In this document: in pieces, positions 26,301 through 38,300 of the stretch
Layout: every line of letters starts with the position of its first letter
How positions within the stretch are numbered: position 1 is the stretch's first letter
From: Balanoglossus misakiensis
Taxonomy: Eukaryota > Hemichordata
Direction: 5' to 3'
DNA length: 64,000 nt
Assembly: GCA_040954595.2 (NCBI GenBank)
Contig: CM082576.2
Span: 4,588,001-4,652,000 of the forward strand
Notes under the pieces: model-generated
What the model was told of the DNA's origin: nothing
The model's database searches: none
Seen by the model: only the letters and a program-made list of their open reading frames with translations
Translations under genes and position numbers: made by a program

Positions 26301-29300
26301 CGTGTATGTGATTTTCTGATTGGATCTGTGGTTTGCAGAAATGTCAAGTGTTATATTGGGAAGCGCTTCAAACACAAACCAACGAGGCATTGTCGTGTCA
26401 ACAACATGCTCACATCAGAATGAAGTGGACGGCTGATCTTTATCTGATGTTGAGGTGAAGTCAACGGTGGCTGTATTTCAATCTCCAGGTTTTGATTGTG
26501 TTTTATGGAGTCTGAGATCTCAGTCTGTTTGACAGTTGAAGGCCCTTCTGTGCACCAGCCAAGCCTGCAAACTGCCAGTGTCTATACGTCAGAGATGTTC
26601 AAGGCCCTTTAGAATCTCACTAGATGCGCTGTGATGATTACCTGAAAACAGATGTGTTTGGGTCTGAATGTGACCAAAACAACCCACCCCCTCCCACCCC
26701 AATTATGTGAAACATCGAATCTGCCAGTCCCCCACCCCATCCGATCAGTTCCTATGACAAGTCCTTAGCAATAATACAACCCCCATGCCATTTATTAGGG
26801 GACCAAGCGCCCTCAGGCGCTTGGTCCCCTTCTGTTATTGCTGGAGTTTTTCTTCTTTCTTCTTGAGTCGTTTTTTTGCTCCCGTTTTTCTCTGAAATTC
26901 CGGCACCTGCGCCTATGAAGTTTAGCACGATGATTGGGGCCCATGAGTACTAGTGCACCTGCCCTTTGAATTTGTAATTAGTCACGTGACTTGGTGGCTA
27001 TAATCGAGCGAAATTTTCAAATTGACCTAATTTGCACGTTAATGGGGGAATGTACATTCTTTTCGCGATTTTTGTAGACCATGTGGCCAAAATCCCCTGT
27101 GCCAAATTTCAAGGTCCTAGGCCACGTCGATTTTGAGAAGAAGATTTTTGTAATATTTTTCGCATTTTTGGTGGGCTGAGGACGGACACTGGGGCATCAG
27201 ACTTTGACCGTCATTACGTAATGTTGTGGAGATCTCATTAGCACGCTACTCACTTCTGGCGGGTTGCAGTAGTCCTTGGAAAATCGGCTGAAATACGTAA
27301 ACAGACCAGTGATTATTTTCCACGGAATGAATTTTGGGATAACACATTATCGGAGTTCAGGCTGTGTTAGGGCGTTTTATTGAATTACGCTGAGTTTGTT
27401 AGCTGTTGCCGTTCAAATGTTTCTATCTAGACCCGGCTACACTGGTTAACATTCAATGTAATGCGGCAGCGGACTTTGACCCTCAGTCGCTAATGTGGCC
27501 GAAATACGTCAGCAGACCAATGATTTTCTTGCACGAAGGGAGTATGGTACCAGCAATAATCAGAGATCAGGCTTCTTTGCCGTTCAACACTTCCTACTTC
27601 AGTCGTGACGTTGCAACTGAACGTTCAGTATGGGGTTCGGCCCGCAGGTGGCCGTGGGGGTTATCAGGTCGCCCGTAATGGCACGCAGCTTCATGCAGCT
27701 GTATGGGACCAAAATAATACGCCCGATTCGGGGGTCACCTGTGACACCTGCGTAACTCAATTATGAGCATGCGTAATTGTGGGGTCAATGAAAGGGATGC
27801 TAGTGTGGTATTTGTTGCAAATGGATCAATATGAAGTCCGATTTTCCTGTGAAGTTAGGCTGCATTCACAAAATCCTCAGGTGGGGGGGGGGCAGGAGAA
27901 TTGAGGGGGGGATTTGAAAAAATTGAGGGTATGTAAGGGGGGGATTTGAACTAATTTAGGGATTGAAAGGGGGGGGGGACTTGAAAACTTTGACGACTAA
28001 ATATTTATTTTGAGTCCACAAAAATGCAGTTTCGCGCCCTTTATTTTACAAAATTTTCTAATGGGGAGGGGGACACCCCCTCCCACACCCACCCCCTCCA
28101 TTCATCAACACCTTTCAATCATTGATTGGTTTATCTAGTGTCCCAGGTTTGGGGACTTGCCCCAACCCCATGATAACTCTGAGCGTCGACGGTTAAATTT
28201 GTCCTCCCCAACATACCGGTAGTTGAGTTAATTTGCCTTTGCCGGGTTCATTAAAATGCAGCTTTGAGCTCTGTATTTTATAAAATTTTCTTACGTGCAC
28301 ACGCTCCCAAACCCACCCCCTTCAATTCTCGGTTTACAATGTCTCCCAACACAGGATACAAATACTTAAAAAATGGGAGCGCTGTTTTTCTTTTTTTACA
28401 AGATAGATACTAGGTGATCTGTTTTGCTCTGTGAAAGAAAATGGGGAGGGGGGGATTTCAAAATTTTGGCAGTTCGGAAGGGGGGGATTTGAAATTTTTC
28501 GGGTTGTGTACGGGGGGCATGTGAAAATTAGCGGTAAAAAAATTGAATTCTCCCCCCCCCCCCCCCCTCAAGAGGTGTTTGTGAATGCAGCCTTATGGGC
28601 GATCTTATGTGACATTTCACCTACTTTTGCTTAGTGAGCATCCACAGCAGATGCATGCGGCTTTGGCGTGGGGGGGGGGGGGGGGGGGGCATATACGGAT
28701 GGGACCATAAAGATATACCAAAGGCGGGGTCACCTGTTGCACCTGCCTAAGTCATTGATTTTGTACATTTAATTGGACACTAACCAACAGGGCAATAGGT
28801 GTGGTTTTTGTTCCACAGGGACGAATGTAAGTGTCAGTTTGTTTTTGCCCAAATGTATAAGTTGATTTGGATGACCTCTGACGTACAGTGCCATATCTCA
28901 GCCCGTTGTACAAGTGCAGCTTTGGTATTCGGAGCGAAACTATCATGAAATGCCAAATACAGGGGGATACCTGCGACACCTGCTTGATTCATGTATTACG
29001 TGCATACCTAATGGTAGGCAAAGTGAAAGGGCTGCAAATGTAGGATTTGTTGCACATGACATAAACAGGAATGAACATTTTTTGTCAAATTTTTGGGTGA
29101 CATCAGGTGTCCATTGACCTGCTTTCCATATGTTAGCATGCACATCATGTATAGCCAGGTGTTTGGAGGGGTAGGGTAGGACCCTCTGCGTCATGAAATG
29201 CTAAATTTTAGGGGCTACCTGTAACTTACTAGCGTAACTCATTATTATGGCCATATCTAATTTGACAAACCCAAACAGCGAGGATTTTCCGTTGTCTTGA

Positions 29301-32300
29301 ATATGAACCAAATAAGAATCCTAATTTTTGGCCCAATTTTTGGATACCCTCAGCTGACCTTTGAAGTAACTGAAGTACTTACAACGTAGAAGTTCACCTT
29401 TGGTTGTTGTGTTTGTATTTGTAAGACATCCATTTCGGGTGGTTGCCTACTTCCCCATATCTCCACATCCAGAGCAAATACAGCCTACGCATTTCAATGG
29501 TACAACCCTGAATGGAGTCTAATAGTTATTAACTCTATGCTTGGGCTCCTTCAACGCTGCTTGCAGCTTTAATTTGAGACTTGTCGTTTCTTGACAAACA
29601 CCAATCCAGTGACACTCATCAAGTCAAGTGACATACAGTCCCACCTTCTCCAGGAAACTGACCAGGATGTGGCATCCAAACACATAATTCAAGACCAGCT
29701 GAGGCAGACTGTCTCCTCCAGTCCTCTTCAAGAAATTATGACTTCATGTGCTAAATCACTGTGCTAAGTCAATATTTTCCTGTAAACATTTCAAATGGTC
29801 ACCACCAGTATTGTAACACCACTCTATCATAAAACTGTTTTGCCCAGTTGTATTTACACTCATGTTCATCTTAGAAATTAACGGTTCGACAAAAAGTGAA
29901 AAGTCTGTGAAGTGGCTATAGTGAAATGGTCAGAATGACTCTATCGTCAATTTTTGTTATCGCAGCATTCTTCAGTTGTCACACCAAGAGTAGCCTCTCT
30001 GTCTACACCGTGAAAATTCCACTCTCCGGTGACACGAGCGACCTCTCGTCCACTTCTCTGAATGCTTAACCCGTATGAAAGATCGGTCTTGTGCAAATAG
30101 GAGCTTTACCTCCGCTTTCAAGCAGATGGCCAAATGTGGTCACCTGTTCAATAATTTTGCGAAAACAAATGTTGGAGAGCGGAAATGGTACTAGCTAGTA
30201 CGTGTGTGCTGGTGTTAATTTACGGACGATGACTTGTAGAAAGTAAAGAAACAAATAAACAAACAACCACAAACCAGTGTCTGCAGCCAAATTCATTTAT
30301 TCATCAATCTTGCTTTCTCTCTCTCACAAAAGTGTCGTAGACTCAAAATTTTGTATCACAAACATCATTTGCAGTTTCTCAAAAAGTTTGGCTCCAGAAA
30401 CTTTGTAAAACATGAGAAAGCTGCCCAAAAGTTTTACACACAACTTTTAGGGAGAAGCTTTGAAAAATAAAAATAGTTTTATAGTGAAGGCAGTGTAGAG
30501 ACCTCAGATGAAGAATGCAAGTGAAATCCTCATTTTGACAGAAAAAAATGTTTATTTTCATTTCAGCTGGTTCAATGTTCCGGGCGACTGAAATTGAAGA
30601 GTTCATCCAACAGCAAAGGCTATAACGTGGAAGGCCTGATATGTATTTGCCGACCAGCGCAGCCCAGTCCGATTTTGGAGATTCGAATGGACGGTAATAT
30701 GTTCATGAGTCGACATAATCTGGATATGAGTTTCACATTCTGCGACCCAAGGTGAGTTTTTGTGACTGACTGGTAGTGTTGACAAAAAAAAGGTTTCGAA
30801 TTGGACGGCGTCCGAGTGACGCGGGGAGTTACGTACGTCACGTTCTCCTCGTTGAGATGTCGCCGCCGGTAGTTCATTAACCTCCGCGTTTCGTTCACAG
30901 TGTACTTTGTGAGTCATAAACCAAAGAACACAGTCCACAGTGCGTCTCTCAACAATATTTTTCCCCCAATCACTGAAAGCGATTCAACTTCCTCTTGGAA
31001 CACGTTGCGCTCTGCAAACACAAAATCTGATCAGTGTAAATACAGCGTCAGCCATCTTGTTTTCAGCCGAACCGAACACCAGATCAAGGTTAATTGTGCA
31101 CTATGTACGAGATATACATATATCATTTAGCATCATCTGGAAGGGATATCTCTAAGATGTTGTAATTATATATTTTTAAAATAAAAGAAAATGTTAAATG
31201 AATAAAAAACATGGAGTTTGTTCAAAGGAAGTTCCTCTGACAGTAAAATAAAAATGCTTGTTAAGTTTGGTGTAGTCAGGTACATGTACGTATGTAGGTG
31301 TATAAATGCCCATTTCATCTCCCCCAAGTGTTCAACTGAGATATTTGCGCTAATTTCAGTAAACAAAAGTAGACCTACAGGTTACCATATAACCTGTTTG
31401 CGAAAATAAGGCGATTAATGAAATTGATTCAGTTTGCGTGATTGCCTGGAGATCGAAAAATTGCTGGTACGTGCCACAAAGAAGAGCTTTGTGGAGGAAA
31501 TGTTTGACTGGGTTGCCTACAATGAAGGTTGCTAGTAGAGCTCACGTCGAACCCTTGCAACTTCTTCTTGGGCACCCATTGTTTTTGTCTTTGTTGCAAG
31601 ATTTATCCAAATAAATGTCCACAAAGTCATCGATTGACTTTTGCATTCTTAGTGGTATAACAATCTTTACATTGTTACTTTATTTCATAAAAGGAAAATA
31701 TTTTTAAGTCTGATGAAAAATGTGTAACCCATGTATGTGAGAAAGTCTATTATTGTTGTTGAAAACCATGGTACGTATTTGCTTTCACGAATATGAAATG
31801 TCTTGTTTATCCTCATTGCAGAATTATTACATTAGTTGGGTATGAGCCACATGAATTAATTGGGAAAACTGCCTACCAATTCCACAACCCGTTGGATGTT
31901 GGCAAGATCAGTAGCTGTCATTCAAATTGTAAGTAATCATATTCAACTAGCGCACGTCACCTGAAAGTGTGTAGATATTTATTGTTCATACATTTGGGAG
32001 GAGATTATGAATAATATCCTTTTTTTTTAAACAAAGAGAGACAATTAAGACCACTGAATACATGTAGGTCTTCAGATAAGGAAGCCATGGATACCAACAG
32101 AATGAATTATTCTTCGTGTTTTGCTGTATCCAATGATGTGTGTAATATGAATAGTGTGAAGCCACATATGCTGTGATGAAACGCCGTGCAACCACATCCT
32201 CCTCTGACCGCAACTGAGAAATATTTCAGAGTATATTAAAGGCAGCTCGCCAGGTTTTTTTAAGGCTTCTTCAAAAATGTGCATCTTTCATCGTGCTGTT

Positions 32301-35300
32301 TTTTACGTCCTCTTGACGTCAAGAAACCAGCGGATAAGACAGACAGTGTGCGGTCTTGTTTGAAAACAAGAAACACATCAACAGTGCGTTGCCAACATTT
32401 CCTGCAAACATGTTTTGCTTTGCTCCAAAGGATGTACTATAGTTATTTTGCTCAAAACCGAGTGTTATTGTGTTTTGGCGGCTTCGATAAGGATAAGGAA
32501 ATTAATCTTTTTTGTTGTTGTGTGAATCCCACATACATTGGCAATTGACTGTATGGCGATTTTTGAAATTCTGTAAATTCCATAAATTTTGCACATAAGA
32601 GTTGTGAAGATGATGATTGCTGTTTGAGGCTAGTGAAGTTAAGCCTGAATGGACATGTACACTGGAGCATATACTATTTTCACAACGAAACACATTAAAG
32701 TATTTGAGATACATGTATGCAATTTGCCTTACCATGTACCTGTAATTGCATTTTGATAATCGGTGCAAATCGCTAAAATCATTTGTTGTACTTTTTTATC
32801 GGACATGCCCCTTCTCCTAGTGAACCGAAGTAAAACTAATTTCTTGTGACCAGTGAATTCACAAAGTACTTTTGTCAATTCACAGTAATTTGAAGAAAGT
32901 CTTGCTTAGCTTTATAAATAGAAAGAAATGTTCACTCTGTTAATTTCTGTTGTCGAGGCATTTGTGTGTCACACACGCATGGGCCATCATCTTCAGCGTT
33001 TCCCCCCGGAGAAGACTGTAGAGATCTTTCTCTCCGTTGCTTGCAATGTGCGTACGTGTGTTGGATACGACATACCACCATCCCACTTTCTCAGCCTCCA
33101 CTGTTTTTGTGTTCACAGTGATTGTGAAAGGCACCAGCGTCAGCAAGTACTACAGATTTCTCGGCAAGAACAGCGACTGGATATGGATGCAGACCAGGGC
33201 AACCATTATCTACAACACCAGCAATGAAGCGCAGTATGTTGTCTGCCAAAATTACGTCATAGGGTAAGTTTTGACTCCTGCTTGCTCGCGTGTGCTGACT
33301 GTTGTTCGTGAAGAATAATAACTGCATTCTTCAGAGCGTCTTAATGCTTGGCAGGTGTATACGGTACCACATGTACTAGTCATCTGTAATTTTTGTCTGC
33401 TGTGAGGTACAGCAGTTATCTTTTGACTGATGTATGATTCATTTCTTGCCGACTCAAAAACCACTTTTGACAAAAAAGTGATGCAGATGATTTTCTCCAA
33501 GCTAATCTTGTCATGGTGTCACTTTCTTCAAGTGTGCTCCATGGGTGAATTGAACATACCCACTGGCTCCTACCCACCCCTACCCACCCCTACCCAACAT
33601 ACGCCCACCCACCCACGACAAGACTTGAAAACCCTTTCACGCCAATCTGTTCTTTTAGAGTTCCAACTGTACCTTAAGGATATACAGTGGATTTCGGACT
33701 AGACCATGGTGGTGAAGGGGGTAAATGTGGTTCAAATGGCCATTTTCTGTTTCAAGTCGACTTTCCCGGCCCCACAGCTGCTGAGTCTTTGCATGGCAAC
33801 CACCAATTAGTGTAGTTCCAGCCATTATCAAATAGGGTAGACTTTGTAAACGTGACTGAGTCTGGTCTATAATTCTCAGAATTTGAAACTCGATCGTTCA
33901 CACGGAGAGGTACCGGTACATGTATTTCAATGAAGCATCATCAGCCTCTCAATTGGAGGTTGGTTCTCATTCACTCCGGTTGGTGTTTATCTGTTTAATT
34001 GAAACATCTTTTCCTGGAAATCTAAAGAAATGCTTTTTTGAGCTGGGAAAAATGAATTATTTGTGAATCATGGTCACAAACTAGGAAGTGACCAAGGCTG
34101 GATGCTTGCGTAATATAAGGTACTTACACCCATACCGGTATATGGCTGAAATGGCATATTTGAGCGTTCTAAAGAACATATGGTGGCGCTCTTTTTTTCA
34201 AGTGTGCCACCCACTGAAAATCTGTGATTGGCTAGATCTCAATTTGCCATGCTAACCATAGCTAATTTTCCATATGTCAGAGCCATCTGATTTCAGAGAA
34301 GTGACTCTGGTTACATGAAAGAGAAATCGTGATGTGAAGACGTGGTTGCGTAAGAGATGGGTAGAGGGTTCAGATTATGTAGGGCAGGCTTTGTACGCTC
34401 ATGGAAAGTCTTTTAAAGTCTCCCAAAATTCACATTTTACCCCTCAAAATTAAGTCCTGGAGATTTTAGTAAGCATCCCATGCTGTCTAAACACTGGTCA
34501 TCACAAATCTGGACAAATTACTACACAATCACTGCTGAAACAGACTTTTTCACCTCAACTGGAAAATCAGTCCAGAAAGGACCTTGAATTGTAATTGAAC
34601 TCTGTGTAGGAGTACCGTATGGTGACGTAATATTTTTCTCTTCTCTCATTGAAGAAGGTCAAATCTGTTTAATCTCGCTGCAGCAAAAATAGTCATTGCA
34701 ATTCAATAGACCTAGCATTATGACCAATCAATGGGGTAACAGTGAGGTGAGATCATGATTAAATTTGCTAAATTGAATGTCTTTGTTTGAGGTGACCTTG
34801 TCCACTCGGCTGAAGTCACACCTCTTTTGAGCTCCGGCCAGTAACTGCGTGATGATGACAGAAATCCATTGGGGCAAATGGCACTCATTAGCGTGAAGGT
34901 CAGCTGCCTTTATGAAGTTCATCTTTAGGACATAGCTGTCAGAGTGGACACGTAGTTGTACGTGGAATGGTTTCTCTGCCAACCTGAGCTGCTGGGCTGT
35001 GTGGAGAAAATACAACTCGGAAATATATCGGATTGTTTTGAATCATTTGTGTCTAGGACTAGGAGTTGAGGTAGGGTTTAATGTGAGTGGTCAATTCAAA
35101 TCAATTCAGTTGTTTCCGTGTCCAAACTATTTATTATTGTAATTTAAACAATGCTTTCAAAATATGAGTTTCCCCCCAAATTGTCGATACAGTTTCTCTT
35201 TGACTTACAGTACCGGTAGTACCCGGTACATGTACATGTACTGTATGTTTTCATCTGTCCCAGTAGAACGGACATCACTTTTCAAACATACAGTACATGT

Positions 35301-38300
35301 CTTTGTGTATGTCTTTGTGTATAGCATGTGTTTTTGATGTTAAGGGGTGTGTATTTGTCAATGCTAATGTGGTGTCTGGTCCAAATGAAAGTGACTTGTC
35401 TATTAGGTGAAACAGGTAAACGGATGTGTGGAATTTATTTCATTAGTCCTGATCAGGATATATTGAACTAGTACATGGGCCATCGTTGGAAATACCGGTA
35501 GACATATTAATGAATAAAATATTATATTGACTTTTATCAATTGAAAGTTGAAAACTATGTTTGAGGGTTATTATTTTTTGTCAAAATAAGACAATAATTA
35601 TGTTTTTCCAAAAATCTAATGTTTTTTCAGTGTAGTATGGACCACATTTCAAAACTTGTTTAAACTTGATATGTGCTTTTAAGGTTAATGGGAAGTATAG
35701 CAACTTCCTGTGTTTTGATATTTAAGGGCGATTTTTCACATTTGTTTGACACTTCAGACAAGCTGTGTAGATTTCAAGAGTCCAAGTCAACAATGCGTTG
35801 AAGAAAATTAGCACGTTTCGACAGAGAATCAACAGATGAATGGTTTTCAAAGACATCCTTGCATTCTTGAAATGTAAAATGAGTATACTAAATGTTGACA
35901 TGTGAATCCTGTAATGTACTAATGACCCCATCTAAATGTTATCATCTGAACTAGTACCAGTGGGTGCATTGGTACTCGAGAATTCCTTTGACTGGATAGA
36001 TTACGGTTGCCCAATCCCCACACTCCCCAAAGAAAATGTAAAAGAAAAGGACTGAAATTTGTCTAAATGTCAACTGTACAGGTGTTGTAGTCATCTGTAG
36101 TTACCCATTCTTCAGGGCTGGTCTCCTATTGGTCGCTGAATGTGCTGTTTTTTTATACCAGCATATTAGTCGATCAGCTGGATCGAGAAGCCCAGTGTCA
36201 TAATTCCCAGCTTTCAGTTTCTCCCAATTTACTGCTACTGAAAATGCATGATCACCATGGAAGCTCCATGGTGAGTACCGAAAGGAGCCGGACATCAAAA
36301 CGCTTAATAAATAATTTCTGTTTGTGCTCAAATGTTAGTGAAGTCCGTGCAGAATGAAAGTCACATGTAATTCTGTGCTTGAAAAGTCTCGCTAGAATTT
36401 GCAAAGCTTTTTCAATGCATGTTGTTTGGAAAGGACAGTCACACTGTCTGGTTGCAGGTGGATGTCAAAGCGCCCTCTACAGATTGAAAATGCTGTCAGA
36501 CAAGAGGGTAATCATGTATACAGATGTTAATACTTTCATGTCAGAGTTAAAAGTTTTTTTCAGGGTGACTTGATCACCAAGTTAACTCTGTCTTCTTCTT
36601 TTCTGTTTGCAGTAAGGACGAGGGAGACAAGTACTTGATGTTGGAGAGGATGCAGAGAGCAGCACAAGGCATGTGTGGCCAGACGACGAATAACGAAGGA
36701 GAGGACAGCGGCATTGAGGCCGGCTGCTCTAGTTCTCCCTGTCCCTCTGCCGGGGAGTCAAGTCCCGGATATTCTATCTACAACTCGCCGGGATTCATGA
36801 CGACGAACGAGATCGAGATGGAGGTGGACTGTGAAATTATCAAGATAGAGGAGTCGCAGGTCATACCGGATCCCGTCAGACACGCCCAGACGCAGAAGAT
36901 CGTCAAGCCAAAGGAGACGGACACTGTGAGCTTTGCCGGGCTCGCAGAGAAAACCAAGGGCGAGGTCAAAGACGAAGCGGGCAAGGAGGCGGACAAGAGT
37001 GTGGACTTGAAATCACCGGGCAAGGCGGAGGACATTGTGATTGTCAGTGAGGAGCCCTGCCCGGCCCCGCAAGTGAAATTCGAAAGGCCCAATGAAAGGA
37101 CTGATAGCAGTAGTAGTTGTGGTAGTGCTCTGAGGTTAGACTCCAATTACACTCACAACGGCTCGCCAGCCAGCGACGCAGACTCAATGTGTAGCAGTAG
37201 TGACATAAGCTCAGTTACCTCACCCCCGGACATGTTCTCCTTTGAAACCAAAGATCAGAAAACTCTCCCCGTCATCGAGGACGAGGGAGACGAAAACATG
37301 GACGAGAGCATGATCAAGGACTTGTTGGAAATAACCAAAGATGATTACAAAAAGGACAGTAACGGAAAAGAGAAAGGGCAAGCGGGCTCTGATTACACTA
37401 ATGTGCTCTTCACAGTGACGAGCCCACAGGACTTCCCTAATTCTCAGAGTCCGGAGGTCAAAGCCGTGCCGATGGACAGCCCGCTCTCCACGTGCACCCA
37501 GGACACGGGGGTCAGAACCCCGGGCTCCCCGGACAGTTTTGGAGCCTTCCTCAATAGTCCAGTCAGTCCCACTAGGCAATTTTTAGACTCTGAACTGAGC
37601 GACATTGTAGATAAGCTCGGTAGCGAGGACATGGAGGACCCCGCGGACCTCTTCTCGTCCCTCCTCGGCAATAACAGTTCTCCGTTCACTCTCTCTTCCA
37701 ATGTGCCCACGGCAAAAGTGACCACGGTCGTCTCTGGCGACAGCACGAAAGGGATCCCACCGGGGATTCTGGAAACCACCATACACCGATTGGACACCGT
37801 ACAAAAAGGCAACAGCGCAGCCGCCTCCGCCGCAGACAGTGACAGTGACGTGCTTCCAGACGAACTGGCGGAATTCTCCATGGAGTTCTGCGACAAACTC
37901 GTGGATCAGATGGCGGAGAGTGCCATGTCGCAGTGGGGAGGGGAGAACATGGACGTGACGGAGATGCCGGAACTACCGAGTAACATGATGACCTGGTTCA
38001 ACCGGGTGATGGCGACCCCGCCGGCCAACGCCTGCCTCTTGAATTCGTCGGCGCAGAGCGGCGAGGCTGACAAACCACTCCTGCTGAACTCAAACGGACA
38101 GGTGTACGTCCCGCCCGGCGAGGCGCCAGAGGATGAGGACGACACGCCCATCCAGGAGAAGTGCCCGACTCTGTTCAAACACCTGACGGCGCAGTCAGCC
38201 ATGGAACAGAACAACAAACGGCAGCAAGAGGCCCAACTGCAACAACAGCAGCCGCAGCAAGCGTGGCAAGGAATGATGCCAGCATCGTCACAACAAGTGA

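Larger units (their letters stand above)
27700..29370 (+). repeat. Degenerate tandem array, about 245-bp period, at least four units
   Basis: Anchor text GGGGTCACCTGTGACACCTG at 27732, GGGGTCACCTGTTGCACCTG at 28727, GGGGATACCTGCGACACCTG at 28962 and GGGGCTACCTGTAACTTACT at 29211. Spacings are 235 and 249 bp for the last three. The first gap is about 995 bp, or about 257 bp once the nested 735-bp element and its 3-bp duplication are removed. Further shared text (GGATTTGTTGCA, TTTTTGGGTGA) supports homology. The family is unknown. Confidence 0.7.
24017..30566. other. 6.5-kb intron of the bHLH-PAS gene with repeat content
   Basis: Contains a possible 67-nt cryptic exon (25451-25517), a perfect hairpin (26797-26830), a two-copy duplication (about 27200-27540), a four-unit array (about 27700-29370) and a nested inverted-repeat element (27858-28592). 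No transposase-like frame was seen. Confidence 0.7.
33264..36612. other. Last intron of the bHLH-PAS gene
   Basis: 3.3 kb between PAS-B and the C-terminal exon. It contains the second copies of two dispersed repeats (33628 and 34207) and TACATGTACATGTA/ACCGGTA palindromic text at 35210-35250. No extra exon with matching phase was recognised. Confidence 0.6.
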
